64,000 bases of DNA from Strigamia acuminata. Taxonomy: Eukaryota > Arthropoda > Chilopoda > Geophilomorpha > Linotaeniidae. The stretch spans positions 1-64,000 of the forward strand of contig CASHSZ010000124.1 of assembly GCA_949358305.1 (NCBI GenBank), given 5' to 3'. Below the pieces are notes generated by a model. It was not told where the DNA came from, made no database searches, and was given only the letters and a program-made list of their open reading frames with translations. A program made the translations under genes and the position numbers. Every line of letters begins with the position of its first letter. Within the stretch, counting starts at the first letter, position 1. Of this stretch, positions 1 to 14,764 are shown in pieces.

Positions 1-3000
1 CCTAACCTAACCTAACCTAACCTAACCTAACCTAACCTAACCTAACCTAACCTAACCTAACCTAACCTAACCTAACCTAACCTAACCTACCTAACCTAAC
101 CTAACCTAACCTAACCTAACCTAACCTAACCTAACCTAACCTAACCTAACCTAACCTAACCTAACCTAACCTAACCTAACCTAACCTAACCTAACCTAAC
201 CTAACCTAACCTAACCTAACCTAACCTAACCTAACCTAACCTAACCTAACCTAACCTAACCTAACCTAACCTAACCTAACCTAACCTAACCTAACCTAAC
301 CTAACCTAACCTAACCTAACCTAACCTAACCTAACCTAACCTAACCTAACCTAACCTAACCTAACCTAACCTAACCTAACCTAACCTAACCTAACCTAAC
401 CTAACCTAACCTAACCTAACTAACCTAACCTAACCTAACCTAACCTAACCTAACCTAACCTAACCTAACCTAACCTAACCTAACCTAACCTAACCTAACC
501 TAACCTAACCTAACCTAACCTAACCTAACCTAACCTAACCTAACCTAACCTAACCTAACCTAACCTAACCTAACCTAACCTAACCTAACCTAACCTAACC
601 TAACCTAACCTAACCTAACCTAACCTAACCTAACCTAACCTAACCTAACCTAACCTAACCTAACCTAACCTAACCTAACCTAACCTAACCTAACCTAACC
701 TAACCTAACCTAACCTAACCTAACCTAACCTAACCTAACCTAACCTAACCTAACCTAACCTAACCTAACCTAACCTAACCTAACCTAACCTAACCTAACC
801 TAACCTAACCTAACCTAACCTAACCTAACCTAACCTAACCTAACCTAACCTAACCTAACCTAACCTAACCTAACCTAACCTAACCTAACCTAACCTAACC
901 TAACCTAACCTAACCTAACCTAACCTAACCTAACCTAACCTAACCTAACCTAACCTAACCTAACCTAACCTAACCTAACCTAACCTAACCTAACCTAACC
1001 TAACCTAACCTAACCTAACCTAACCTAACCTAACCTAACCTAACCTAACCTAACCTAACCTAACCTAACCTAACCTAACCTAACCTAACCTAACCTAACC
1101 TAACCTAACCTAACCTAACCTAACCTAACCTAACCTAACCTAACCTAACCTAACCTAACCTAACCTAACCTAACCTAACCTAACCTAACCTAACCTAACC
1201 TAACCTAACCTAACCTAACCTAACCTAACCTAACCTAACCTAACCTAACCTAACCTAACCTAACCTAACCTAACCTAACCTAACCTAACCTAACCTAACC
1301 TAACCTAACCTAACCTAACCTAACCTAACCTAACCTAACCTAACCTAACCTAACCTAACCTAACCTAACCTAACCTAACCTAACCTAACCTAACCTAACC
1401 TAACCTAACCTAACCTAACCTAACCTAACCTAACCTAACCTAACCTAACCTAACCTAACCTAACCTAACCTAACCTAACCTAACCTAACCTAACCTAACC
1501 TAACCTAACCTAACCTAACCTAACCTAACCTAACCTAACCTAACCTAACCTAACCTAACCTAACCTAACCTAACCTAACCTAACCTAACCTAACCTAACC
1601 TAACCTAACCTAACCTAACCTAACCTAACCTAACCTAACCTAACCTAACCTAACCTAACCTAACCTAACCTAACCTAACCTAACCTAACCTAACCTAACC
1701 TAACCTAACCTAACCTAACCTAACCTAACCTAACCTAACCTAACCTAACCTAACCTAACCTAACCTAACCTAACCTAACCTAACCTAACCTAACCTAACC
1801 TAACCTAACCTAACCTAACCTAACCTAACCTAACCTAACCTAACCTAACCTAACCTAACCTAACCTAACCTAACCTAACCTAACCTAACCTAACCTAACC
1901 TAACCTAACCTAACCTAACCTAACCTAACCTAACCTAACCTAACCTAACCTAACCTAACCTAACCTAACCTAACCTAACCTAACCTAACCTAACCTAACC
2001 TAACCTAACCTAACCTAACCTAACCTAACCTAACCTAACCTAACCTAACCTAACCTAACCTAACCTAACCTAACCTAACCTAACCTAACCTAACCTAACC
2101 TAACCTAACCTAACCTAACCTAACCTAACCTAACCTAACCTAACCTAACCTAACCTAACCTAACCTAACCTAACCTAACCTAACCTAACCTAACCTAACC
2201 TAACCTAACCTAACCTAACCTAACCTAACCTAACCTAACCTAACCTAACCTAACCTAACCTAACCTAACCTAACCTAACCTAACCTAACCTAACCTAACC
2301 TAACCTAACCTAACCTAACCTAACCTAACCTAACCTAACCTAACCTAACCTAACCTAACCTAACCTAACCTAACCTAACCTAACCTAACCTAACCTAACC
2401 TAACCTAACCTAACCTAACCTAACCTAACCTAACCTAACCTAACCTAACCTAACCTAACCTAACCTAACCTAACCTAACCTAACCTAACCTAACCTAACC
2501 TAACCTAACCTAACCTAACCTAACCTAACCTAACCTAACCTAACCTAACCTAACCTAACCTAACCTAACCTAACCTAACCTAACCTAACCTAACCTAACC
2601 TAACCTAACCTAACCTAACCTAACCTAACCTAACCTAACCTAACCTAACCTAACCTAACCTAACCTAACCTAACCTAACCTAACCTAACCTAACCTAACC
2701 TAACCTAACCTAACCTAACCTAACCTAACCTAACCTAACCTAACCTAACCTAACCTAACCTAACCTAACCTAACCTAACCTAACCTAACCTAACCTAACC
2801 TAACCTAACCTAACCTAACCTAACCTAACCTAACCTAACCTAACCTAACCTAACCTAACCTAACCTAACCTAACCTAACCTAACCTAACCTAACCTAACC
2901 TAACCTAACCTAACCTAACCTAACCTAACCTAACCTAACCTAACCTAACCTAACCTAACCTAACCTAACCTAACCTAACCTAACCTAACCTAACCTAACC

Positions 3001-6000
3001 TAACCTAACCTAACCTAACCTAACCTAACCTAACCTAACCTAACCTAACCTAACCTAACCTAACCTAACCTAACCTAACCTAACCTAACCTAACCTAACC
3101 TAACCTAACCTAACCTAACCTAACCTAACCTAACCTAACCTAACCTAACCTAACCTAACCTAACCTAACCTAACCTAACCTAACCTAACCTAACCTAACC
3201 TAACCTAACCTAACCTAACCTAACCTAACCTAACCTAACCTAACCTAACCTAACCTAACCTAACCTAACCTAACCTAACCTAACCTAACCTAACCTAACC
3301 TAACCTAACCTAACCTAACCTAACCTAACCTAACCTAACCTAACCTAACCTAACCTAACCTAACCTAACCTAACCTAACCTAACCTAACCTAACCTAACC
3401 TAACCTAACCTAACCTAACCTAACCTAACCTAACCTAACCTAACCTAACCTAACCTAACCTAACCTAACCTAACCTAACCTAACCTAACCTAACCTAACC
3501 TAACCTAACCTAACCTAACCTAACCTAACCTAACCTAACCTAACCTAACCTAACCTAACCTAACCTAACCTAACCTAACCTAACCTAACCTAACCTAACC
3601 TAACCTAACCTAACCTAACCTAACCTAACCTAACCTAACCTAACCTAACCTAACCTAACCTAACCTAACCTAACCTAACCTAACCTAACCTAACCTAACC
3701 TAACCTAACCTAACCTAACCTAACCTAACCTAACCTAACCTAACCTAACCTAACCTAACCTAACCTAACCTAACCTAACCTAACCTAACCTAACCTAACC
3801 TAACCTAACCTAACCTAACCTAACCTAACCTAACCTAACCTAACCTAACCTAACCTAACCTAACCTAACCTAACCTAACCTAACCTAACCTAACCTAACC
3901 TAACCTAACCTAACCTAACCTAACCTAACCTAACCTAACCTAACCTAACCTAACCTAACCTAACCTAACCTAACCTAACCTAACCTAACCTAACCTAACC
4001 TAACCTAACCTAACCTAACCTAACCTAACCTAACCTAACCTAACCTAACCTAACCTAACCTAACCTAACCTAACCTAACCTAACCTAACCTAACCTAACC
4101 TAACCTAACCTAACCTAACCTAACCTAACCTAACCTAACCTAACCTAACCTAACCTAACCTAACCTAACCTAACCTAACCTAACCTAACCTAACCTAACC
4201 TAACCTAACCTAACCTAACCTAACCTAACCTAACCTAACCTAACCTAACCTAACCTAACCTAACCTAACCTAACCTAACCTAACCTAACCTAACCTAACC
4301 TAACCTAACCTAACCTAACCTAACCTAACCTAACCTAACCTAACCTAACCTAACCTAACCTAACCTAACCTAACCTAACCTAACCTAACCTAACCTAACC
4401 TAACCTAACCTAACCTAACCTAACCTAACCTAACCTAACCTAACCTAACCTAACCTAACCTAACCTAACCTAACCTAACCTAACCTAACCTAACCTAACC
4501 TAACCTAACCTAACCTAACCTAACCTAACCTAACCTAACCTAACCTAACCTAACCTAACCTAACCTAACCTAACCTAACCTAACCTAACCTAACCTAACC
4601 TAACCTAACCTAACCTAACCTAACCTAACCTAACCTAACCTAACCTAACCTAACCTAACCTAACCTAACCTAACCTAACCTAACCTAACCTAACCTAACC
4701 TAACCTAACCTAACCTAACCTAACCTAACCTAACCTAACCTAACCTAACCTAACCTAACCTAACCTAACCTAACCTAACCTAACCTAACCTAACCTAACC
4801 TAACCTAACCTAACCTAACCTAACCTAACCTAACCTAACCTAACCTAACCTAACCTAACCTAACCTAACCTAACCTAACCTAACCTAACCTAACCTAACC
4901 TAACCTAACCTAACCTAACCTAACCTAACCTAACCTAACCTAACCTAACCTAACCTAACCTAACCTAACCTAACCTAACCTAACCTAACCTAACCTAACC
5001 TAACCTAACCTAACCTAACCTAACCTAACCTAACCTAACCTAACCTAACCTAACCTAACCTAACCTAACCTAACCTAACCTAACCTAACCTAACCTAACC
5101 TAACCTAACCTAACCTAACCTAACCTAACCTAACCTAACCTAACCTAACCTAACCTAACCTAACCTAACCTAACCTAACCTAACCTAACCTAACCTAACC
5201 TAACCTAACCTAACCTAACCTAACCTAACCTAACCTAACCTAACCTAACCTAACCTAACCTAACCTAACCTAACCTAACCTAACCTAACCTAACCTAACC
5301 TAACCTAACCTAACCTAACCTAACCTAACCTAACCTAACCTAACCTAACCTAACCTAACCTAACCTAACCTAACCTAACCTAACCTAACCTAACCTAACC
5401 TAACCTAACCTAACCTAACCTAACCTAACCTAACCTAACCTAACCTAACCTAACCTAACCTAACCTAACCTAACCTAACCTAACCTAACCTAACCTAACC
5501 TAACCTAACCTAACCTAACCTAACCTAACCTAACCTAACCTAACCTAACCTAACCTAACCTAACCTAACCTAACCTAACCTAACCTAACCTAACCTAACC
5601 TAACCTAACCTAACCTAACCTAACCTAACCTAACCTAACCTAACCTAACCTAACCTAACCTAACCTAACCTAACCTAACCTAACCTAACCTAACCTAACC
5701 TAACCTAACCTAACCTAACCTAACCTAACCTAACCTAACCTAACCTAACCTAACCTAACCTAACCTAACCTAACCTAACCTAACCTAACCTAACCTAACC
5801 TAACCTAACCTAACCTAACCTAACCTAACCTAACCTAACCTAACCTAACCTAACCTAACCTAACCTAACCTAACCTAACCTAACCTAACCTAACCTAACC
5901 TAACCTAACCTAACCTAACCTAACCTAACCTAACCTAACCTAACCTAACCTAACCTAACCTAACCTAACCTAACCTAACCTAACCTAACCTAACCTAACC

Positions 6001-9000
6001 TAACCTAACCTAACCTAACCTAACCTAACCTAACCTAACCTAACCTAACCTAACCTAACCTAACCTAACCTAACCTAACCTAACCTAACCTAACCTAACC
6101 TAACCTAACCTAACCTAACCTAACCTAACCTAACCTAACCTAACCTAACCTAACCTAACCTAACCTAACCTAACCTAACCTAACCTAACCTAACCTAACC
6201 TAACCTAACCTAACCTAACCTAACCTAACCTAACCTAACCTAACCTAACCTAACCTAACCTAACCTAACCTAACCTAACCTAACCTAACCTAACCTAACC
6301 TAACCTAACCTAACCTAACCTAACCTAACCTAACCTAACCTAACCTAACCTAACCTAACCTAACCTAACCTAACCTAACCTAACCTAACCTAACCTAACC
6401 TAACCTAACCTAACCTAACCTAACCTAACCTAACCTAACCTAACCTAACCTAACCTAACCTAACCTAACCTAACCTAACCTAACCTAACCTAACCTAACC
6501 TAACCTAACCTAACCTAACCTAACCTAACCTAACCTAACCTAACCTAACCTAACCTAACCTAACCTAACCTAACCTAACCTAACCTAACCTAACCTAACC
6601 TAACCTAACCTAACCTAACCTAACCTAACCTAACCTAACCTAACCTAACCTAACCTAACCTAACCTAACCTAACCTAACCTAACCTAACCTAACCTAACC
6701 TAACCTAACCTAACCTAACCTAACCTAACCTAACCTAACCTAACCTAACCTAACCTAACCTAACCTAACCTAACCTAACCTAACCTAACCTAACCTAACC
6801 TAACCTAACCTAACCTAACCTAACCTAACCTAACCTAACCTAACCTAACCTAACCTAACCTAACCTAACCTAACCTAACCTAACCTAACCTAACCTAACC
6901 TAACCTAACCTAACCTAACCTAACCTAACCTAACCTAACCTAACCTAACCTAACCTAACCTAACCTAACCTAACCTAACCTAACCTAACCTAACCTAACC
7001 TAACCTAACCTAACCTAACCTAACCTAACCTAACCTAACCTAACCTAACCTAACCTAACCTAACCTAACCTAACCTAACCTAACCTAACCTAACCTAACC
7101 TAACCTAACCTAACCTAACCTAACCTAACCTAACCTAACCTAACCTAACCTAACCTAACCTAACCTAACCTAACCTAACCTAACCTAACCTAACCTAACC
7201 TAACCTAACCTAACCTAACCTAACCTAACCTAACCTAACCTAACCTAACCTAACCTAACCTAACCTAACCTAACCTAACCTAACCTAACCTAACCTAACC
7301 TAACCTAACCTAACCTAACCTAACCTAACCTAACCTAACCTAACCTAACCTAACCTAACCTAACCTAACCTAACCTAACCTAACCTAACCTAACCTAACC
7401 TAACCTAACCTAACCTAACCTAACCTAACCTAACCTAACCTAACCTAACCTAACCTAACCTAACCTAACCTAACCTAACCTAACCTAACCTAACCTAACC
7501 TAACCTAACCTAACCTAACCTAACCTAACCTAACCTAACCTAACCTAACCTAACCTAACCTAACCTAACCTAACCTAACCTAACCTAACCTAACCTAACC
7601 TAACCTAACCTAACCTAACCTAACCTAACCTAACCTAACCTAACCTAACCTAACCTAACCTAACCTAACCTAACCTAACCTAACCTAACCTAACCTAACC
7701 TAACCTAACCTAACCTAACCTAACCTAACCTAACCTAACCTAACCTAACCTAACCTAACCTAACCTAACCTAACCTAACCTAACCTAACCTAACCTAACC
7801 TAACCTAACCTAACCTAACCTAACCTAACCTAACCTAACCTAACCTAACCTAACCTAACCTAACCTAACCTAACCTAACCTAACCTAACCTAACCTAACC
7901 TAACCTAACCTAACCTAACCTAACCTAACCTAACCTAACCTAACCTAACCTAACCTAACCTAACCTAACCTAACCTAACCTAACCTAACCTAACCTAACC
8001 TAACCTAACCTAACCTAACCTAACCTAACCTAACCTAACCTAACCTAACCTAACCTAACCTAACCTAACCTAACCTAACCTAACCTAACCTAACCTAACC
8101 TAACCTAACCTAACCTAACCTAACCTAACCTAACCTAACCTAACCTAACCTAACCTAACCTAACCTAACCTAACCTAACCTAACCTAACCTAACCTAACC
8201 TAACCTAACCTAACCTAACCTAACCTAACCTAACCTAACCTAACCTAACCTAACCTAACCTAACCTAACCTAACCTAACCTAACCTAACCTAACCTAACC
8301 TAACCTAACCTAACCTAACCTAACCTAACCTAACCTAACCTAACCTAACCTAACCTAACCTAACCTAACCTAACCTAACCTAACCTAACCTAACCTAACC
8401 TAACCTAACCTAACCTAACCTAACCTAACCTAACCTAACCTAACCTAACCTAACCTAACCTAACCTAACCTAACCTAACCTAACCTAACCTAACCTAACC
8501 TAACCTAACCTAACCTAACCTAACCTAACCTAACCTAACCTAACCTAACCTAACCTAACCTAACCTAACCTAACCTAACCTAACCTAACCTAACCTAACC
8601 TAACCTAACCTAACCTAACCTAACCTAACCTAACCTAACCTAACCTAACCTAACCTAACCTAACCTAACCTAACCTAACCTAACCTAACCTAACCTAACC
8701 TAACCTAACCTAACCTAACCTAACCTAACCTAACCTAACCTAACCTAACCTAACCTAACCTAACCTAACCTAACCTAACCTAACCTAACCTAACCTAACC
8801 TAACCTAACCTAACCTAACCTAACCTAACCTAACCTAACCTAACCTAACCTAACCTAACCTAACCTAACCTAACCTAACCTAACCTAACCTAACCTAACC
8901 TAACCTAACCTAACCTAACCTAACCTAACCTAACCTAACCTAACCTAACCTAACCTAACCTAACCTAACCTAACCTAACCTAACCTAACCTAACCTAACC

Positions 9001-12000
9001 TAACCTAACCTAACCTAACCTAACCTAACCTAACCTAACCTAACCTAACCTAACCTAACCTAACCTAACCTAACCTAACCTAACCTAACCTAACCTAACC
9101 TAACCTAACCTAACCTAACCTAACCTAACCTAACCTAACCTAACCTAACCTAACCTAACCTAACCTAACCTAACCTAACCTAACCTAACCTAACCTAACC
9201 TAACCTAACCTAACCTAACCTAACCTAACCTAACCTAACCTAACCTAACCTAACCTAACCTAACCTAACCTAACCTAACCTAACCTAACCTAACCTAACC
9301 TAACCTAACCTAACCTAACCTAACCTAACCTAACCTAACCTAACCTAACCTAACCTAACCTAACCTAACCTAACCTAACCTAACCTAACCTAACCTAACC
9401 TAACCTAACCTAACCTAACCTAACCTAACCTAACCTAACCTAACCTAACCTAACCTAACCTAACCTAACCTAACCTAACCTAACCTAACCTAACCTAACC
9501 TAACCTAACCTAACCTAACCTAACCTAACCTAACCTAACCTAACCTAACCTAACCTAACCTAACCTAACCTAACCTAACCTAACCTAACCTAACCTAACC
9601 TAACCTAACCTAACCTAACCTAACCTAACCTAACCTAACCTAACCTAACCTAACCTAACCTAACCTAACCTAACCTAACCTAACCTAACCTAACCTAACC
9701 TAACCTAACCTAACCTAACCTAACCTAACCTAACCTAACCTAACCTAACCTAACCTAACCTAACCTAACCTAACCTAACCTAACCTAACCTAACCTAACC
9801 TAACCTAACCTAACCTAACCTAACCTAACCTAACCTAACCTAACCTAACCTAACCTAACCTAACCTAACCTAACCTAACCTAACCTAACCTAACCTAACC
9901 TAACCTAACCTAACCTAACCTAACCTAACCTAACCTAACCTAACCTAACCTAACCTAACCTAACCTAACCTAACCTAACCTAACCTAACCTAACCTAACC
10001 TAACCTAACCTAACCTAACCTAACCTAACCTAACCTAACCTAACCTAACCTAACCTAACCTAACCTAACCTAACCTAACCTAACCTAACCTAACCTAACC
10101 TAACCTAACCTAACCTAACCTAACCTAACCTAACCTAACCTAACCTAACCTAACCTAACCTAACCTAACCTAACCTAACCTAACCTAACCTAACCTAACC
10201 TAACCTAACCTAACCTAACCTAACCTAACCTAACCTAACCTAACCTAACCTAACCTAACCTAACCTAACCTAACCTAACCTAACCTAACCTAACCTAACC
10301 TAACCTAACCTAACCTAACCTAACCTAACCTAACCTAACCTAACCTAACCTAACCTAACCTAACCTAACCTAACCTAACCTAACCTAACCTAACCTAACC
10401 TAACCTAACCTAACCTAACCTAACCTAACCTAACCTAACCTAACCTAACCTAACCTAACCTAACCTAACCTAACCTAACCTAACCTAACCTAACCTAACC
10501 TAACCTAACCTAACCTAACCTAACCTAACCTAACCTAACCTAACCTAACCTAACCTAACCTAACCTAACCTAACCTAACCTAACCTAACCTAACCTAACC
10601 TAACCTAACCTAACCTAACCTAACCTAACCTAACCTAACCTAACCTAACCTAACCTAACCTAACCTAACCTAACCTAACCTAACCTAACCTAACCTAACC
10701 TAACCTAACCTAACCTAACCTAACCTAACCTAACCTAACCTAACCTAACCTAACCTAACCTAACCTAACCTAACCTAACCTAACCTAACCTAACCTAACC
10801 TAACCTAACCTAACCTAACCTAACCTAACCTAACCTAACCTAACCTAACCTAACCTAACCTAACCTAACCTAACCTAACCTAACCTAACCTAACCTAACC
10901 TAACCTAACCTAACCTAACCTAACCTAACCTAACCTAACCTAACCTAACCTAACCTAACCTAACCTAACCTAACCTAACCTAACCTAACCTAACCTAACC
11001 TAACCTAACCTAACCTAACCTAACCTAACCTAACCTAACCTAACCTAACCTAACCTAACCTAACCTAACCTAACCTAACCTAACCTAACCTAACCTAACC
11101 TAACCTAACCTAACCTAACCTAACCTAACCTAACCTAACCTAACCTAACCTAACCTAACCTAACCTAACCTAACCTAACCTAACCTAACCTAACCTAACC
11201 TAACCTAACCTAACCTAACCTAACCTAACCTAACCTAACCTAACCTAACCTAACCTAACCTAACCTAACCTAACCTAACCTAACCTAACCTAACCTAACC
11301 TAACCTAACCTAACCTAACCTAACCTAACCTAACCTAACCTAACCTAACCTAACCTAACCTAACCTAACCTAACCTAACCTAACCTAACCTAACCTAACC
11401 TAACCTAACCTAACCTAACCTAACCTAACCTAACCTAACCTAACCTAACCTAACCTAACCTAACCTAACCTAACCTAACCTAACCTAACCTAACCTAACC
11501 TAACCTAACCTAACCTAACCTAACCTAACCTAACCTAACCTAACCTAACCTAACCTAACCTAACCTAACCTAACCTAACCTAACCTAACCTAACCTAACC
11601 TAACCTAACCTAACCTAACCTAACCTAACCTAACCTAACCTAACCTAACCTAACCTAACCTAACCTAACCTAACCTAACCTAACCTAACCTAACCTAACC
11701 TAACCTAACCTAACCTAACCTAACCTAACCTAACCTAACCTAACCTAACCTAACCTAACCTAACCTAACCTAACCTAACCTAACCTAACCTAACCTAACC
11801 TAACCTAACCTAACCTAACCTAACCTAACCTAACCTAACCTAACCTAACCTAACCTAACCTAACCTAACCTAACCTAACCTAACCTAACCTAACCTAACC
11901 TAACCTAACCTAACCTAACCTAACCTAACCTAACCTAACCTAACCTAACCTAACCTAACCTAACCTAACCTAACCTAACCTAACCTAACCTAACCTAACC

Positions 12001-13285
12001 TAACCTAACCTAACCTAACCTAACCTAACCTAACCTAACCTAACCTAACCTAACCTAACCTAACCTAACCTAACCTAACCTAACCTAACCTAACCTAACC
12101 TAACCTAACCTAACCTAACCTAACCTAACCTAACCTAACCTAACCTAACCTAACCTAACCTAACCTAACCTAACCTAACCTAACCTAACCTAACCTAACC
12201 TAACCTAACCTAACCTAACCTAACCTAACCTAACCTAACCTAACCTAACCTAACCTAACCTAACCTAACCTAACCTAACCTAACCTAACCTAACCTAACC
12301 TAACCTAACCTAACCTAACCTAACCTAACCTAACCTAACCTAACCTAACCTAACCTAACCTAACCTAACCTAACCTAACCTAACCTAACCTAACCTAACC
12401 TAACCTAACCTAACCTAACCTAACCTAACCTAACCTAACCTAACCTAACCTAACCTAACCTAACCTAACCTAACCTAACCTAACCTAACCTAACCTAACC
12501 TAACCTAACCTAACCTAACCTAACCTAACCTAACCTAACCTAACCTAACCTAACCTAACCTAACCTAACCTAACCTAACCTAACCTAACCTAACCTAACC
12601 TAACCTAACCTAACCTAACCTAACCTAACCTAACCTAACCTAACCTAACCTAACCTAACCTAACCTAACCTAACCTAACCTAACCTAACCTAACCTAACC
12701 TAACCTAACCTAACCTAACCTAACCTAACCTAACCTAACCTAACCTAACCTAACCTAACCTAACCTAACCTAACCTAACCTAACCTAACCTAACCTAACC
12801 TAACCTAACCTAACCTAACCTAACCTAACCTAACCTAACCTAACCTAACCTAACCTAACCTAACCTAACCTAACCTAACCTAACCTAACCTAACCTAACC
12901 TAACCTAACCTAACCTAACCTAACCTAACCTAACCTAACCTAACCTAACCTAACCTAACCTAACCTAACCTAACCTAACCTAACCTAACCTAACCTAACC
13001 TAACCTAACCTAACCTAACCTAACCTAACCTAACCTAACCTAACCTAACCTAACCTAACCTAACCTAACCTAACCTAACCTAACCTAACCTAACCTAACC
13101 TAACCTAACCTAACCTAACCTAACCTAACCTAACCTAACCTAACCTAACCTAACCTAACCTAACCTAACCTAACCTAACCTAACCTAACCTAACCTAACC
13201 TAACCTAACCTAACCTAACCTAACCTAACCTAACCTAACCTAACCTAACCTAACCTAACCTAACCTAACCTAACCTAACCTAACC
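1..13285. repeat. Chromosome-terminal telomere, (CCTAA)n
   Basis: Uninterrupted pentanucleotide CCTAA (TTAGG on the other strand), about 2,650 copies. This is the canonical arthropod telomere repeat. The C-rich strand reads 5' to 3' away from position 1, the orientation required at a left chromosome end, so this is a true terminus. Only two slips are visible, both near the outer end: one unit lacks an A (CCTA at 86-89) and one lacks a C (around 420). The rest appears perfect until 13285, where the sequence becomes unique. No telomere-targeted retrotransposon interrupts the tract. Confidence 0.98.
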
Positions 13286-13633
13286 GAAGTTAAAGTTAGG
13301 CCTAACAAAGCCGTTATTCCCGAGTGTAATGGTGCAGTTACTCTTAAGTATAAGATAAATCTCTATTTCTCCAGAATAAAAAAAAAGTCCTAAGAATGAA
13401 GAAATATGTTTTTCCAGAAAAAGAAATGTTACTTAAGAATAAGAAATATGTTACTTAAGAATAAGAAATATGTTTCTTAAGAATAAGAAATATGTTACTT
13501 AAGAATAAGAAATATGTTACTTAAGAATAAGAAATATGTTTCTTAAGAATAACAAACTTAGTTCTTAATAATAAAAAATAATTTTCTCCAGAATTTTATA
13601 ATTTATTGCTGAAGAATGAGGAACATGTTTCTC
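13286..13633. other. Telomere-proximal junction sequence
   Basis: AT-rich unique sequence between the telomere and array A. It opens with a 12-bp palindrome GTTAGGCCTAAC (13295-13306), which is one TTAGG unit head-to-head with one CCTAA unit. The rest is A-rich and contains the 22-bp repeats listed separately. No gene is visible. Confidence 0.7.
13429..13552. repeat. 22-bp minisatellite
   Basis: About six tandem copies of a 22-bp unit built around TTACTTAAGAATAAGAAATA, with a TTACTT/TTTCTT variant alternating between copies. Diverged copies continue on both sides (for example CTTAATAATAAAAAA near 13563). Confidence 0.85.
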
Positions 13634-14495
13634 CAACCCAAGCAACCATACTCACCATGATGACGTCACACGTGCAGTACACAACCGTACACGGCAGTTT
13701 GGGCAAGCTCAAATGCCTAGGAAAAATAAAAAAATCAAAACTCGCATTAAAAATCGGCAAAAATCATGAAAAATTATCAACAAAAAAACCCCCAAGCAAC
13801 CATACTCACCATGATGACGTCACACGTGCAGTACACGGCCGTACACGGCCGTTTGGGCAAGCTCAAATGCCTAGGAAAAATAAAAAAATCAAAACTCGCA
13901 TTAAAAATCGGCAAAAATCATGAAAAATTATCAACAAAAAAACCCCCAAGCAACCATACTCACCATGATGACGTCACACGTGCAGTACACGGCCGTACAC
14001 GGCCGTTTGGGCAAGCTCAAATGCCTAGGAAAAATAAAAAAATCAAAACTCGCATTAAAAATCGGCAAAAATCATGAAAAATTATCAACAAAAAAATCCC
14101 CAAGCAACCATACTCACCATGATGACGTCACACGTGCAGTACACGGCCGTACACGGCCGTTTGGGCAAGCTCAAATGCCTAGGAAAAATAAAAAAATCAA
14201 AACTCGCATTAAAAATCGGCAAAAATCATGAAAAATTATCAACAAAAAAATCCCCAAGCAACCATACTCACCATGATGACGTCACACGTGCAGTACACGG
14301 CCGTACGGCCGTTTGGGCAAGCTCAAATGCCTAGGAAAAATAAAAAAATCAAAACTCGCATTAAAAATCGGCAAAAATCATGAAAAATTATCAACAAAAA
14401 AATCCCCAAGCAACCATACTCACCATGATGACGTCACACGTGCAGTACACGGCCGTACGGCCGTTTGGGCAAGCTCAAATGCCTAGGAAAAATAA
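13634..14495 (-). repeat. Subtelomeric array A, 154-bp micro-exon-like units
   Basis: Six tandem copies; the last two are shortened in the GGCCGTACACGGCCGT segment. Read on the minus strand each copy has a T-rich tract ending CCTAG, a 61-nt GC-rich body (for example 13810-13870), then a GTGAGT donor. Each copy carries a perfect cAMP-response-element palindrome TGACGTCA followed at once by an E-box CACGTG. The period is not a multiple of three, and no frame stays open through consecutive units or spliced bodies, so protein coding is unlikely. Related to array D. Strand is given for the exon-like orientation; splicing is inferred. Confidence 0.85.
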
Positions 14496-14764
14496 GAAAA
14501 ATAAATAAATTCTAACCAAACACTCCTTTGCTAAATTCTGCCAACAGAGTTCACTGCCACTCCAGATTCAAGTTCAAACTTGAACCCAAGTATATATCCT
14601 AAACTTCTAAACATCTAATCTCCTACTAAAACTAAAGTAACACAAGACCAAGAACAACAGGTAAACAAACCCAAATGCTTTTATCACACAATGGAAACAA
14701 AAATGCCCGTTTTTCATCCAAAAAACTGTTAAAAACATCCAAAAATTGAATACCGAAACTAAAA
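14496..14764. other. Spacer between arrays A and B
   Basis: About 270 bp of non-repetitive AT-rich DNA. The only structure noticed is a near-palindrome at 14567-14584 (8-bp arms TTCAAGTT/AACTTGAA, 2-nt centre). No coding potential seen. Confidence 0.6.
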
